Origin: Aralia elata
Lineage: Eukaryota; Streptophyta; Magnoliopsida; Apiales; Araliaceae
Direction of reading: 5' to 3'
Length of the DNA stretch: 64,000 bases
NCBI GenBank assembly: GCA_034770075.1
Contig: CM068380.1
Location: forward strand, 28,644,005 to 28,708,004
The position numbers and the translations under genes are program-made. Positions 10,795 through 20,437 of the stretch are shown in pieces; position 1 is the stretch's first letter; the number at the start of each line of letters is the position of its first letter. The notes beneath the pieces are model-generated. The model saw only the letters and a program-made list of their open reading frames with translations, was not told where the DNA came from and ran no database searches.

Positions 10795-12360
10795 ATGTTG
10801 TCCTCAGATGCCGTGGTCCGTTTGGATTCCACCCCTCCCACAGGGTTGGTTGGCAGCCTCTTCCGCTGGTTGGACAGTCTATTGCCAGCAGATAAGGTTA
10901 TCGTAGATGGTCTTTTGAGACATTCTTGGTCCTTATTAACCTTCCGGGCGCCAGCGGGCTTTGTGGATGGTCTTCTGAGCTATTGGGCCCCTGCCCGTCA
11001 GGTGTTTAGGTTTGGGACAGTAGAGCTGACCCCCACCCTTGAGGAGTATGCTCGCTTCACCGGCTTGCCGTTGGATGGTCCCTGTGCTAGGGTTACCGTT
11101 AGTTCCATGCGCCGTCAATTCTTGACTTTCACCGGTTTGCGGAGGGCTGTCTTATTACCGGTAATCACATCAGACCATATGGTTCCTCTTCAATTCTTGA
11201 TTGACCGATTTGGCTCACCTGACAGTTTCCGTCTTTTCCTCGGTGACTTTTCCGTGTCCGAGGAGCGCTGGGATGCCTTGAGAGTGGACGTTCTGATGGC
11301 CTGTGTCATCTCAGTTTTGTATTTGCCTGCAGGATCCGATCATTTGGACACGCGGATTGTTGCGGCCGTTAGGGCCCTTCAGGAGGATCACACCATTCTC
11401 CCCATGATATTGGCGGATACCTATATGTCGGCCACATATTGCCAGTCCTTCCGAGGGAGATTCTTCAGAGGGAGTTCGACCTTATTGTATATGTGGTTCA
11501 TGAGTCATCTTAGTCCCATCGGCCATTTCCGTCGCCAAGGGTTTTGCTTTAGCCATGACATAACTACGCAGTTTTCGCTTCGTCCCGCGAGCTGTACTGA
11601 TGTGGCCTCCTGGACATCATTTTTGTCTATCATTGAGGACCCCTTTCATCTATTGGTCTACTCGGGCTATTGCTCCTTCATGAGCTTCTTGACTCATGTG
11701 CCTGACATGGATTTCATTCCCATTGCTGGGTTAAGGGGCGTGACGACCTATCATCCCCTGGCGGTTATGGGGCAGTTTGATCAGACACAGGATTTACACC
11801 CCTTCGCGGGTGCAGCCGCATACCGATTCCTTATATCATCCTGTACAGAGAGGGATCTACTGCAGGTATACGAGCTCTGGGATTGCAGGACCTTTGCCGA
11901 ATATAGTGAGAGCTGTCACATCCAGACATTTGCCTACGTACAGTGGTTGCGTGGAGACCTGGATTCGGCTAGTTTGAGTCGGACTGGGGCCTTTGATGAC
12001 TCTGGAGTAATTTTCACAGAAGATACCACAGACCATTCCATCTCAGCCGATTCTGCCCCGAGTCGGGTCGCTGAGGATTCCCGACTCCGCCTGGCCCTGA
12101 TTACTACTGAAGCCGAGAGGGATGCCGCCCTTGCCGAGAGAGATGAGGCCATTCGGGCTAGAGATGCTGCCATTGCTGATAGAGAGGCCATTGTATTTCA
12201 GACCAGGGCAGTGGTAGATGCTCATTTTGGGACTGTCAGCCGAGCTACGGCTTTACTGGATCGTATTGATATGATGGGGCAGCAGATTGCAGGAGATGCT
12301 GATGCTTCAGACCTATCCACCACCCTGTCCATCTTGCTTCGGCTAGTTTCAGATTTGTAG
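10795..12360 (+). CDS. Second antisense gene: PMD/DUF7745-like protein with C-terminal coiled coil
   Basis: An intact 521-aa frame on the plus strand. Residues about 20-100 carry a fold signature shared with transposon-borne PMD/DUF7745 proteins: FRWLDSLLP, then SYWAPARQVFRFG and ELTPTLEEYARFTGLPLDG. The middle (100-400) is a helical, aromatic-rich domain without catalytic motifs that I recognise. Residues about 425-475 form a charged heptad coiled coil (A-E-R-D-A-A-L, A-E-R-D-E-A-I, R-A-R-D-A-A-I, A-D-R-E-A-I), suggesting oligomerisation. The gene ends 508 bp from the end of the convergent pol gene. The ATG directly follows CACAG, so a 5' UTR intron is likely. Antisense extra ORFs between integrase and 3' LTR are reported for Tat-clade elements; the role is unknown. 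The long uninterrupted frame suggests recent selection. Confidence 0.8.
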   Translation: MLSSDAVVRLDSTPPTGLVGSLFRWLDSLLPADKVIVDGLLRHSWSLLTFRAPAGFVDGLLSYWAPARQVFRFGTVELTPTLEEYARFTGLPLDGPCARVTVSSMRRQFLTFTGLRRAVLLPVITSDHMVPLQFLIDRFGSPDSFRLFLGDFSVSEERWDALRVDVLMACVISVLYLPAGSDHLDTRIVAAVRALQEDHTILPMILADTYMSATYCQSFRGRFFRGSSTLLYMWFMSHLSPIGHFRRQGFCFSHDITTQFSLRPASCTDVASWTSFLSIIEDPFHLLVYSGYCSFMSFLTHVPDMDFIPIAGLRGVTTYHPLAVMGQFDQTQDLHPFAGAAAYRFLISSCTERDLLQVYELWDCRTFAEYSESCHIQTFAYVQWLRGDLDSASLSRTGAFDDSGVIFTEDTTDHSISADSAPSRVAEDSRLRLALITTEAERDAALAERDEAIRARDAAIADREAIVFQTRAVVDAHFGTVSRATALLDRIDMMGQQIAGDADASDLSTTLSILLRLVSDL

Positions 12361-12868
12361 ATTATTTTATTTCCTGCATAGACTATGTTGGTTTCATCAG
12401 TTATTGAAAGAGAAATCTTGTAATAAAACGACTTGTATATATAGACATGCATTTAAATATCAGTCATTTTCCCCTTTTGTCGCATCATTGCCTTCCATTG
12501 GATCATCATTTTATCCAACTGGCCATGATTTTGACATTTCGCCTTCTTTCTTTCCTCAAGACTTGATGGAGATTTGACAGATATTGCCGCACACCTTTTG
12601 ATTTCATCGGATTGAATCTCAGATTTTGGATAACTATTTGGTTGGATCAGGGTATGTATTCTGGGATGAAACTGGTTAGGCAGTTGGTTTCGGGAAGGTT
12701 TTGAGGGTGTAGGAAGGTTTTATCTGTCTATCGAAAATTGGTTTTGGTTAGGGAAAGGATTATTTTTTAAAGGATCGGACCGCGCCATGATGGCTGCCTA
12801 CGTACCCCCACAAGTTGGAAGATCAGGTCCTACGTAGTTCGCTCTCAGGGGAAAAAGGAACTGATGAT
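12361..12868. other. Convergent 3' region between antisense gene 2 and pol
   Basis: This 508-bp stretch contains the ends of both convergent transcription units. Near the antisense gene end there is AATAAA-like sequence (about 12421-12426) and T-rich stretches. At 12795-12845 there are two TACGTA-containing segments in inverted arrangement. No ORF is supported here; the frame at 12222-12452 overlaps the gene end by chance. Confidence 0.5.
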
Positions 12869-15800
12869 TTAAGCGTAGAACCGCTTCACCGAGTCAGAAT
12901 TGAGGGGTTGTGGAAATACCTCACCATCCATTTCTTGCAATATGAGGGCCCCTCCGGATAGCACTTTCTTGATCACAAATGGCCCTTCCCAGTTCGGGGC
13001 AAACTTCCCCTTGGCCTCGTCTTGACAAGGCATGACTCTCTTTAGCACCAGATCATTTTCCTTGAACTTCTGAGGTCTGATCCTTTTGTCGTATGATCGA
13101 GAGATCCTCTGTTGATATAGCTGGCCGTGCCAAACAGCAGCCACCCTCCTTTCATCAATTAGGGCCAATTGGTCGTATCGACTTTGCATCCAATCCTCTT
13201 CGCTTACCTGAGCGTCGATCACTATTCTGAGGGACGCCATCTCAACCTCAACTGGTAGAACAGCCTCCATTCCATACACCAAAGCGTAAGGGGTTGCCCC
13301 TGTAGAAGTACGCGTTGATGTTCGGTATGCCAGCAGGGTAAGGGGTAACAGATCCGGCCATCCCCGATGATTAGCAGACATTTTCGCCATGATCTTCTTG
13401 ATGTTTTTATTTGCAGCCTCCACTGCCCCATTCATCTTAGGACGGTAAATGACGGAATTGAGATGCTTGATCCTGAACTGGTCACACAGTTCCTTCATGA
13501 GGGCGTTGTTTAAATTCTTAGCATTGTCGGAGACCACAACCTCAGGTTGCCCATATCGGCAAATGACATTATTCCTGATGAAGTTGACGATGACCTCCTG
13601 AGTTACTTTGGGGAAAGAAGCTGCCTCTACCCACTTGGTGAAGTAATCGATCATGACGAAAATGAATCGGTGCCCGTTGCTTGCTTTGGGCTCTATTGGT
13701 CCGATTACATCCATTCCCCACATTGAAAATGGCCACGGGGAAGTCATACAGTGTAGTTCATTGGGAGGTGTATGGATCACATTACCGTGCGCCTGGCATT
13801 GGTAACATCGTTTGACATGATCATCGCAATCGGCTTTCAGCGTTAACCAATAATGCCCTGTCCTCAAGATCTTTTTGGCCAACATCGGTCCACTCATGTG
13901 TGGCCCACACACCCCGCCATGGATTTCATTCATAATCCTTCGGGATTGCGTTTCATCTACGCATTGCAACAGTCCCAACCCGGCATCCCTTTTGTAAAGT
14001 GAATCCCCACTCAGGTAAAATTTCATCGCCATCTTTTGAATTCTCATCCTCTTAGTCCGACTTGCCTGGTCGGGAAGGGATCTGTCTCTCAGATATTCCC
14101 TTATGTCGTGATACCAAGGCTGCCTCGTCAACACCACCTCGTCTGATAACACTGCCACATGTTCCTCATATGCCGGGGCATTCTGTACGGCTATCTCAAT
14201 CTGTGGAATGTCCCTGCTCTTGATTACGTGGATTAAGGATGCCAGGGTTGCCAAGGCATCGGCAAAATCATTCCGTCCCCTGGGGATGTGTCGGAAAGCG
14301 ATATCTTCGAACTCCTGCATCAATTGGATAACACAACGGTGGTATGGGAGTAATCGGAACTCCTTCGTGCTATACTCCCCGATCCCCTGTCTGATCACCA
14401 ACTCCGAATCCCCGAATACCGCTAGTCTCTTTACTCCCATGTCACGGGCCAATCAGAGTCCCAAGATACACCCCTCGTATTCAGCGGTGTTGTTCGAATT
14501 GCTGAAACGAAGCTTAGTGGCCACGGGATATTGTTCCCCAGTGATAGAGACTAAGACCGCTCCTGCCCCTTCGGCATTCATGGCACCATCAAAATACAGC
14601 TTCCAGAATTGTCCCTCGTCATCACATTTTTCGCGCCATACCCAAAGTATATCCTCGCCCGGAAGAGGAGTTTCTAACGGTTCCATCCCTCCTGACGGGG
14701 TTTCTGCTAATTGATCTGCAATTCCCTGCCCTTTCATGGCCTTCTGGGTCACGTACACCATGTCAAACTGTTGTAAGATTAACTGCCATCTTGATAATCG
14801 ACAATTCAGCATGGGCCTTTCAAAAATATATTTCAGGGGATCCATTCTTGATATCAGGTATGTCGTATGCCCATGGAGGTAGTGCTGTAATCTCCCTGCC
14901 GCCCAGGCCAAAGCACAACAGGTCTTCTCGATGGGAGTGTAATTCTGCTCACATTGGCTAAACCTTTTGCTGAGGTAATAGATGGCCTGTTCTTTACCCG
15001 CCTCATTCTTTTGTCCCAACATACATCCCATCGTGATGGCGTTGACGGATATATACATAAACAAAGGGATCCCATCCTTCGGGGGTACCAGGACTGGTGC
15101 CTCCGTCAGTTGTTTCTTAATGATCTGAAAAGCCTTCTGACATTGCTCATTCCATTCTTGGGAAGCACCCTTTCTTAACAATTTGAAAATCGGCTCACAT
15201 GTAGTCGTCAAGTGGGATATAAAACGGCTGATGAAATTTATTCTCCCCAGGAATCCCCTTATCTCTTTCTCTGTGCGAGGTGCCGGCATATCCACAACGG
15301 CCTTAATCTTTGCCGGGTCCAACTCAATGCCCCGATCACTAACCAGGAATCCCAAGAGCTTGCCCGACTGCACTCCGAAAGCACACTTGGCTGGATTGAG
15401 TTTCAAATTATATTTTCTGAGCCGATCGAATAGCTTTTTGAGATGGGTTATATGGTCAGACTCTACCTTTGATTTCACGATAATGTCATCCACATAGACC
15501 TCTATCTCCTTATGCATCATATCGTGGAACAAGGCCATCATGGCTCTCTGATAAGTAGCCCCCGCGTTTGTGAGACCGAAAGCCAATCGCCTATAGCAGA
15601 AAGTGCCCCAAGGGGTGATGAATGCGGTCTTTTCCCGATCCTCCTCCGCCACCATTATCTGATGATATCCCGCGAAGCAATCCACAAAAGAGTAGATTTC
15701 GTACTGGGCCGTGTTGTCTACCAGGATGTGTATGAAAGGCACCGGGAAGTTATCTTTGAGACTGGCCTTGTTTAGATCTCTGTAGTCTACACATACCCTC

Positions 15801-16337
15801 ACCTTTCCTCCAGGCTTAGCTACCGGGACTACATTGGATAGCCATTCCGGGTAAGTAGATACCATAATGATTCCCGCCCTGAACTGCTTGATGATCTCTT
15901 CCTTCACCTTTAAACTCCACTCAGGTTTCAACTTCCTCAGTTTCTGCTTGACAGGCCTGAAACCCTCCTTGATGGGTAACCGGTGCACCACAATGTCGGT
16001 GGACAATCCGATCATATCCTCGTGCGACCAGGCAAAGACATCCTCATATTGGCTTAGCAACTCAATTATTTCGGTTTTTTGGCTGGGGGTAAGGTCTGTC
16101 CCTATCTTGAGTTCCTTTGGCTTGTCAGGGGTTCCAATATCAATGATGATGGTTTGGTCTAAGTTGGGTTTGGGTTTATCCTCGACCCATCCTTTGATCT
16201 CGTCAGGTGCGTCGTCGTAATCTGTCTCGTCTTGTTCAATGCCCATTAAATCGAAATCCAGCTCAATGTCAAAATCATAATCATCATTCAAATTTGAAAG
16301 ACCGTTTGTTAGGCAAGGATTACTCAAATTGGTACAC
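12869..16337 (-). CDS. pol: Tat/Ogre pol: RT, RNase H, archaeal-like RNase H, integrase (one stop)
   Basis: The frame starts after a predicted splice acceptor at 16338 and runs to TAA/TAG near 12869. In order it holds RT, with FVDCFAGYHQ and the catalytic VYVDDIIV, then thumb. A first RNase H follows with a weakened active site: the usual D near its start is replaced in M-Y-I-S-V-N-A. The Tat-specific archaeal-like RNase H has LYFDGAMN, NTAEYEGC, FGDSELV and RNDFADALATLA. Integrase has an H-H...CYQC zinc finger and the DDE residues in W-G-M-D-V-I-G, V-V-S-D-N-A-K-N and G-A-V-E-A-A-N, followed by the C-terminal GPF-type domain. One TGA at 14453-14455, inside the second RNase H, interrupts the frame; it is a C-to-T-type change at an arginine position. 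Everything else is open, so the break is recent. Confidence 0.92.
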
Positions 16338-16505
16338 CTGACATGAAACAAAATACTTGTCATATATAAATCACTTTTTCACGATGATCGCATTTTCAAA
16401 TAACAAGAAGAAACGACATAATGATGCAGAAATAAAACAACAACAAAAATAAACTTCTTCATTCCCCCATCATCTGGGGTCAACCACCCTGACGTCGAGT
16501 TTTAC
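16338..16505 (-). other. Predicted gag-pro/pol intron (Ogre hallmark)
   Basis: On the minus strand the donor is AAAAAAGG/GTAAAA at 16505 and the acceptor is TTTCATGTCAG/GTGTACC at 16338, 168 nt. The upstream frame would stop within two bases of the donor; splicing (phase 2 to phase 2) removes that stop and joins the protease linker in frame to the pol start. Ogre elements are known for exactly such an intron between protease and RT. Confidence 0.7.
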
Positions 16506-17033
16506 CCTTTTTTGGACATTACTGGTTTCTGGGTCCAATTGTCGATGGTCAGGTCAGATGAAATGCGCTGGATAAAAGAGGGCCTCACATCGGATACTTC
16601 CCCGATGATTACGGATACGTCGCCTGAGTTTTCCTCCATACCTTCTCCAGGAATAATCAGTCCTGCCCAATCGATGACAGGCACAACTTGTTGGGCTCCC
16701 GGTGGTGTGATAACATTCGTCCCCTCCTTACTGCTTGTTGATTGTCCGGGGATATAGCATTTGATTTCAAACTCTTTTGCGACCTCCTGCAGGAAACTTT
16801 CCCTCCGGGCCGACTCATTACGTGTGGGGGTTAACTCTTCATTCCCTGCCCCAATCACAGGCCCGCTGATCCCTTGCTCATTGCCGACTTTGGTCACTGG
16901 ACTGCCGGCTAGTCGAATTGGAGTCGCCCCTCGATGGTGTCTCCGTGCTGCGCCCCCATGATATCCCAAACCTGCTTTGCCTATCTGTTGTGGTAGGTGG
17001 ATGGGTCCGGTGATTCCCTGACTTCATTTCCCT
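16506..17033 (-). CDS. Protease-RT linker, frame-shifted from the protease frame
   Basis: A frame open from about 17030 to the donor at 16505 continues the gag-pro product. It shows a glycine-rich K-A-G-L-G-Y-H-G-G motif, typical of the Tat linker after protease, followed by an acidic low-complexity stretch. It is one base out of register with the protease frame (16878-18872), so an indel near 17025-17035 separates them. Confidence 0.65.
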
Positions 17034-18872
17034 CGCCACAAAGGTGAGTTCCGGAGAGACCCTTGGTTTCACAGCTGGAGCTCCCAGGCATCTATAATGG
17101 GGAGTGCTAATCTCTAGTGCTTGAAAGCTGGCAGGAGCCGCTGACTCATCCACATTGATTACTGGTAGGCCACTCCTGGGAGGAGAAGGGTCATCACATT
17201 CGGCCGAGATTGTTACCAGATTCCCATCGATGATCAGCTTGATTTGTTGGTGGAGCGTGGAAGGAACTGCCCCGGCCATGTGTATCCACGGCCTCCCTAA
17301 CAGCAGGTTGTAGCTTGCCGTAATGTCCAGGACTTGGAAGGAGATATCAAAATTACAGGGCCCTATCTCCACCGGCAATTCTATTTCCCCAATGGTATCC
17401 CTCCGGGAGCCGTCAAAAGCCCGAACCACCACATGACTGGCCCGTAGGCGCTTGGGACTGATGTTCATTTTCTTCAGCGTAGTGAGAGGACATATATTCA
17501 ATGCCGATCCCCCGTCGATCAGCACCCCATTCATGACATATCCTGAGGAGATTACCGCGATGTGTAGCGGTTTTCGGTGCCCCCTTCCCTCTTCGGGAAT
17601 GTCCTCATCCGTAAAGGATATTGCATCGGTTTCCAATAAGTGGCCTACCAGCCGGCCGAAACCCTCCTCACTAATTTCTTTGGGCACAAATGCCTCCTCC
17701 AGAACCTTCATCAGGGTTTTGCAATGCTCACTGGATGACAACACCAAGTCCATGACTGATGTTAGGGTTGATTCCTCATTTAAAATCTGGATCCCCCTCG
17801 TTTCTGGGTGATCCATCCTTTTCAAAAACTCTATGGCCCTTTCCTCGGAAACCTTTGCATTTTTTCTCTTTTGGTTCTCAAGGACTCGCCCGGGAAGATA
17901 TAAGGGGTTCCCCTTTGTCGTCACTGAAGCACAACTGGCGGCCTCCTCTGGCATTCCCCCATAATTCCAGGGTACAGTTTTCAGACTACCGATGGGGAGC
18001 TGCGGCCTTGCTGCAAGGATGATGCGCCTCGGAGCCGTCAATTTGACAGGTCCCTCTATGTTATTCGTACTTACCCCTATCAACCTGATGGGCGTTCCCT
18101 GTGCACTCCCATGATCATGTATCACGTTGATCATTTCCTCAATTTTCTGCACATAGTTTACCCTTGGCGGCCCCCCAGCCTCACTTGCCTCCATCGCATT
18201 GACTCCCCCTCCATCATGTCTTGGCAGGGGATTTGCCTTAACATTCGGGGAATCCGGCTGTTCCACCACAATTTCCCCACTGTCTATCATGTTTTGGATT
18301 ATATGTTTCAATGTCCAACAATCCTGTGTATCATGACCCGGGGAACCCGAGTGATAGGCGCACCGTTTGCTTGGGTCAAATCTCCTTCCCTTCGGGTCAC
18401 TTGGGGGAGCCAAATTGATTATCTTCTTTTGGGCCATCAATACCGCCAAAATTCGCTCGAGAGGCTCCCCGAGCGGGGTGAATACTCGATTTTGCGAGGC
18501 CTCATATCTTCTTCGCCCCTCTGCCTTTTGATCGGTGAAGTTTGGCTGTCGGGATGGCCCTCCCCTCGGCACCTGCACCGGAAGATGGCTTTCTGTTTTT
18601 CTGGACGACCCCTGTAGGATGAGGGAGACATCCTCTTCCTTCTTCTTTTGGACCCTCCGGGAAGTGCTGCCATAGTTCCCATTCTGTATTTGCTCGGCAG
18701 CAGTTTCTAAAGCAGTAAGATCCCGGATTTTACCCGATTTCAACCCCATGTCAACCATCTCTCCATGTTTAATCATTTCAGCAAAGGGTCTTCCAATCCC
18801 CGAGATGACCCTCTCATAATACGGTGCCTCCTGGATGTCTACAAAGGTCATCACCATCTCTGATTCGTTCAT
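16878..18872 (-). CDS. gag-pro: Tat/Ogre gag C-terminus and aspartic protease
   Basis: The frame begins just after a run of eight G (18874-18881) that breaks register with the gag N-terminus. About residues 170-190 hold a zinc knuckle of the Tat form C-X2-H-X5-H-X4-C (CAYHSGSPGHDTQDC). Residues about 430-560 are the retropepsin: catalytic V-L-I-D-G-G-S-A, then the downstream L-L-L-G-R-P-W-I-H. Most Ty3 proteases have D-(T/S)-G; D-(N/G)-G-S is usual in the Tat clade. The final ~40 residues (from about 17030 leftwards) are out of frame with the real linker, so the natural end is not at 16878. Confidence 0.88.
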   Translation of the reverse strand: MNESEMVMTFVDIQEAPYYERVISGIGRPFAEMIKHGEMVDMGLKSGKIRDLTALETAAEQIQNGNYGSTSRRVQKKKEEDVSLILQGSSRKTESHLPVQVPRGGPSRQPNFTDQKAEGRRRYEASQNRVFTPLGEPLERILAVLMAQKKIINLAPPSDPKGRRFDPSKRCAYHSGSPGHDTQDCWTLKHIIQNMIDSGEIVVEQPDSPNVKANPLPRHDGGGVNAMEASEAGGPPRVNYVQKIEEMINVIHDHGSAQGTPIRLIGVSTNNIEGPVKLTAPRRIILAARPQLPIGSLKTVPWNYGGMPEEAASCASVTTKGNPLYLPGRVLENQKRKNAKVSEERAIEFLKRMDHPETRGIQILNEESTLTSVMDLVLSSSEHCKTLMKVLEEAFVPKEISEEGFGRLVGHLLETDAISFTDEDIPEEGRGHRKPLHIAVISSGYVMNGVLIDGGSALNICPLTTLKKMNISPKRLRASHVVVRAFDGSRRDTIGEIELPVEIGPCNFDISFQVLDITASYNLLLGRPWIHMAGAVPSTLHQQIKLIIDGNLVTISAECDDPSPPRSGLPVINVDESAAPASFQALEISTPHYRCLGAPAVKPRVSPELTFVAREMKSGNHRTHPPTTTDRQSRFGISWGRSTETPSRGDSNSTSRQSSDQSRQ

Positions 18873-19635
18873 TGGGGGGGGTCACCTGTGCGGCCATGCC
18901 CCTCCACCGTTGCGCATATTCCCTGAAGGATTCCCTAGGCTGTTTCTTAACCTTTGTCATTTGGTACCTGTCAGGGGCCATCTGGGCTTGAAAGCTGTAT
19001 TGGGTTAAGAAGGTATGGGCCAATTCCTCCCAGTTATGGATTCGGGCGTTGTCGAGGCGGGCATACCAGATTCTTGCCTCCCCTGTTAAGCTTTTCTGGA
19101 ATAGTTGCATTCTTAACCCCTCGTCTTCGGCATAAGACCCGAGTTCTCCAATGTATATTTTCAAGTGTGTATAGGGGTCTCCCTTTCCATTGTATTTTTC
19201 AAACTCGGGAACTTTGAACTTTTCTGGATATCTGGCTCCGGGGAAAACACATAGATCTGAGTAATTAACCCTGCCCAGGGAGCCTATGCCCTTTAGAGAT
19301 TGGATGGTCTCCTCCATGTGTTTCATTTTTCTCCGAAGGTCGTCATTGTCCCCCTTTTCGGGGATAGTAATCACTGTCCTGCTAGGTATGGGAACGGGCT
19401 TTGGGATGACTGGCTCATCCTTGAGTCGGGGTTGGTCCTCTTTAAGCAAGTTTGTACCATTTTTAGGAGGATTCTGATCATCCCCTGGTGGTGGAATATT
19501 ATGCGATCCCTGGTTTGCCGGATCCTGTCTGATTAAGAACTGTTCCTTTAACATTGTGGCCATTTCCATCATCTGTCTTTTAAAATCATCAAACTCCTCC
19601 CGAGATATGGAACTATGATTGGGAAGATCAGCCAT
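18814..19635 (-). CDS. gag: Tat/Ogre gag N-terminus and capsid domain
   Basis: The ATG at 19635 starts a 273-aa frame. It has a coiled N-terminus (residues 8-35, E-E-F-D-D-F-K-R-Q-M-M-E-M), a proline/lysine-rich hinge, and the retrotransposon gag (capsid) domain from about residue 135: K-F-K-V-P-E-F-E-K-Y-N-G, then L-F-Q-K-S-L-T-G-E-A-R-I-W-Y and F-R-E-Y-A-Q-R-W-R. The frame runs off at a run of eight G/C at 18874-18881, and its last ~20 residues are spurious. The product normally continues in the frame of 16878-18872. A one-base homopolymer error or a true mutation could explain it. Confidence 0.9.
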   Translation of the reverse strand: MADLPNHSSISREEFDDFKRQMMEMATMLKEQFLIRQDPANQGSHNIPPPGDDQNPPKNGTNLLKEDQPRLKDEPVIPKPVPIPSRTVITIPEKGDNDDLRRKMKHMEETIQSLKGIGSLGRVNYSDLCVFPGARYPEKFKVPEFEKYNGKGDPYTHLKIYIGELGSYAEDEGLRMQLFQKSLTGEARIWYARLDNARIHNWEELAHTFLTQYSFQAQMAPDRYQMTKVKKQPRESFREYAQRWRGMAAQVTPPNERIRDGDDLCRHPGGTVL

Positions 19636-20417
19636 TTCAGAGGTAGAGACCTGGGCTTTCTTAGACTGCGAACGGGTTTGAGGAGCAATCCTACAGAGAC
19701 AATGGTTCGAAGTTTAGTCTTGGGGAAACGCAAAATGGATGCATGTTAAGACTGTAATTTTTTTTGTTTTTTTTTTGGGTTTTTTAATCTTTCCCTGCAA
19801 AAGAGAAAGTTAGTAGTCTTTTAGTGCAATAACAAATGCTAAACATAACTTTATTATACTTCCCCAGCTGTTTCCTGCAAAACATGGAGGTCAGTATTCT
19901 CTTTTTGACAATAGGGGAAGCATATATGAGTACGTTGCAATGGGATTATGACATTTATATTCTTGAACGTAAAAAAGGCATGAAGAGACTTTTCCTGCGT
20001 TGGGTTTATCAGAGGCTGACCTACCCTAGGGTTACTCTCACGGGCTTTTCGGCATGAAGGTTCCCAAATCTTCGCAATCTACTCGTTTGAGCCCTTTCGA
20101 TTGGAGCGGATTTGAGTGGTGCGTTTCCTGAGCCATCTCCGGGGAGCAGCCCCATCGAGTCCAGTAATAAGCAACCGACGGGTTCGCCTCAGGAGGAGGT
20201 ACAATCTCAACATACATTCACATTCATCGTCCTCACCGTATGCAAATGATTACTTTAAGGTAAATGAACTCCATTCAATCATTCATTCATTGGACAAAAG
20301 CACACATTCACACAACAATAAGTAAAATAGGTCAAAATGTTGCACGCACATACATATTCATAAATTTTTAAGGATAGGACAGCATCAAGATTTGAAAGCG
20401 GCTTAAGCCCTCGGATC
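19636..20417 (-). other. Tat/Ogre leader between PBS and gag
   Basis: This 780-bp non-coding leader contains a T-rich tract (19758-19776). No protein is supported; the short plus-strand frames at 19836-20057 and 20116-20325 lack any motif. Some Ogre elements carry an extra sense ORF here; this one does not show one. Confidence 0.75.
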
Positions 20418-20435
20418 TCCCCAGCACAGTCGCCA
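20418..20435 (-). other. Tat/Ogre primer binding site
   Basis: Minus strand TGGCGACTGTGCTGGGGA lies two bases from the 5' LTR edge at 20438. The TGGCGAC...TGGGGA form is typical of Tat/Ogre elements, which are usually primed by tRNA-Arg; I have not matched it to a tRNA. Confidence 0.75.
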
Positions 20436-20437
20436 GC

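Noticed and set aside
14208..14714. 168-aa plus-strand frame over the Tat pol gene, and similar long frames at 15183-15497, 17452-17811 and 18111-18617
   Set aside because: They are shadows of the minus-strand gag-pol frames, with no domain of their own.
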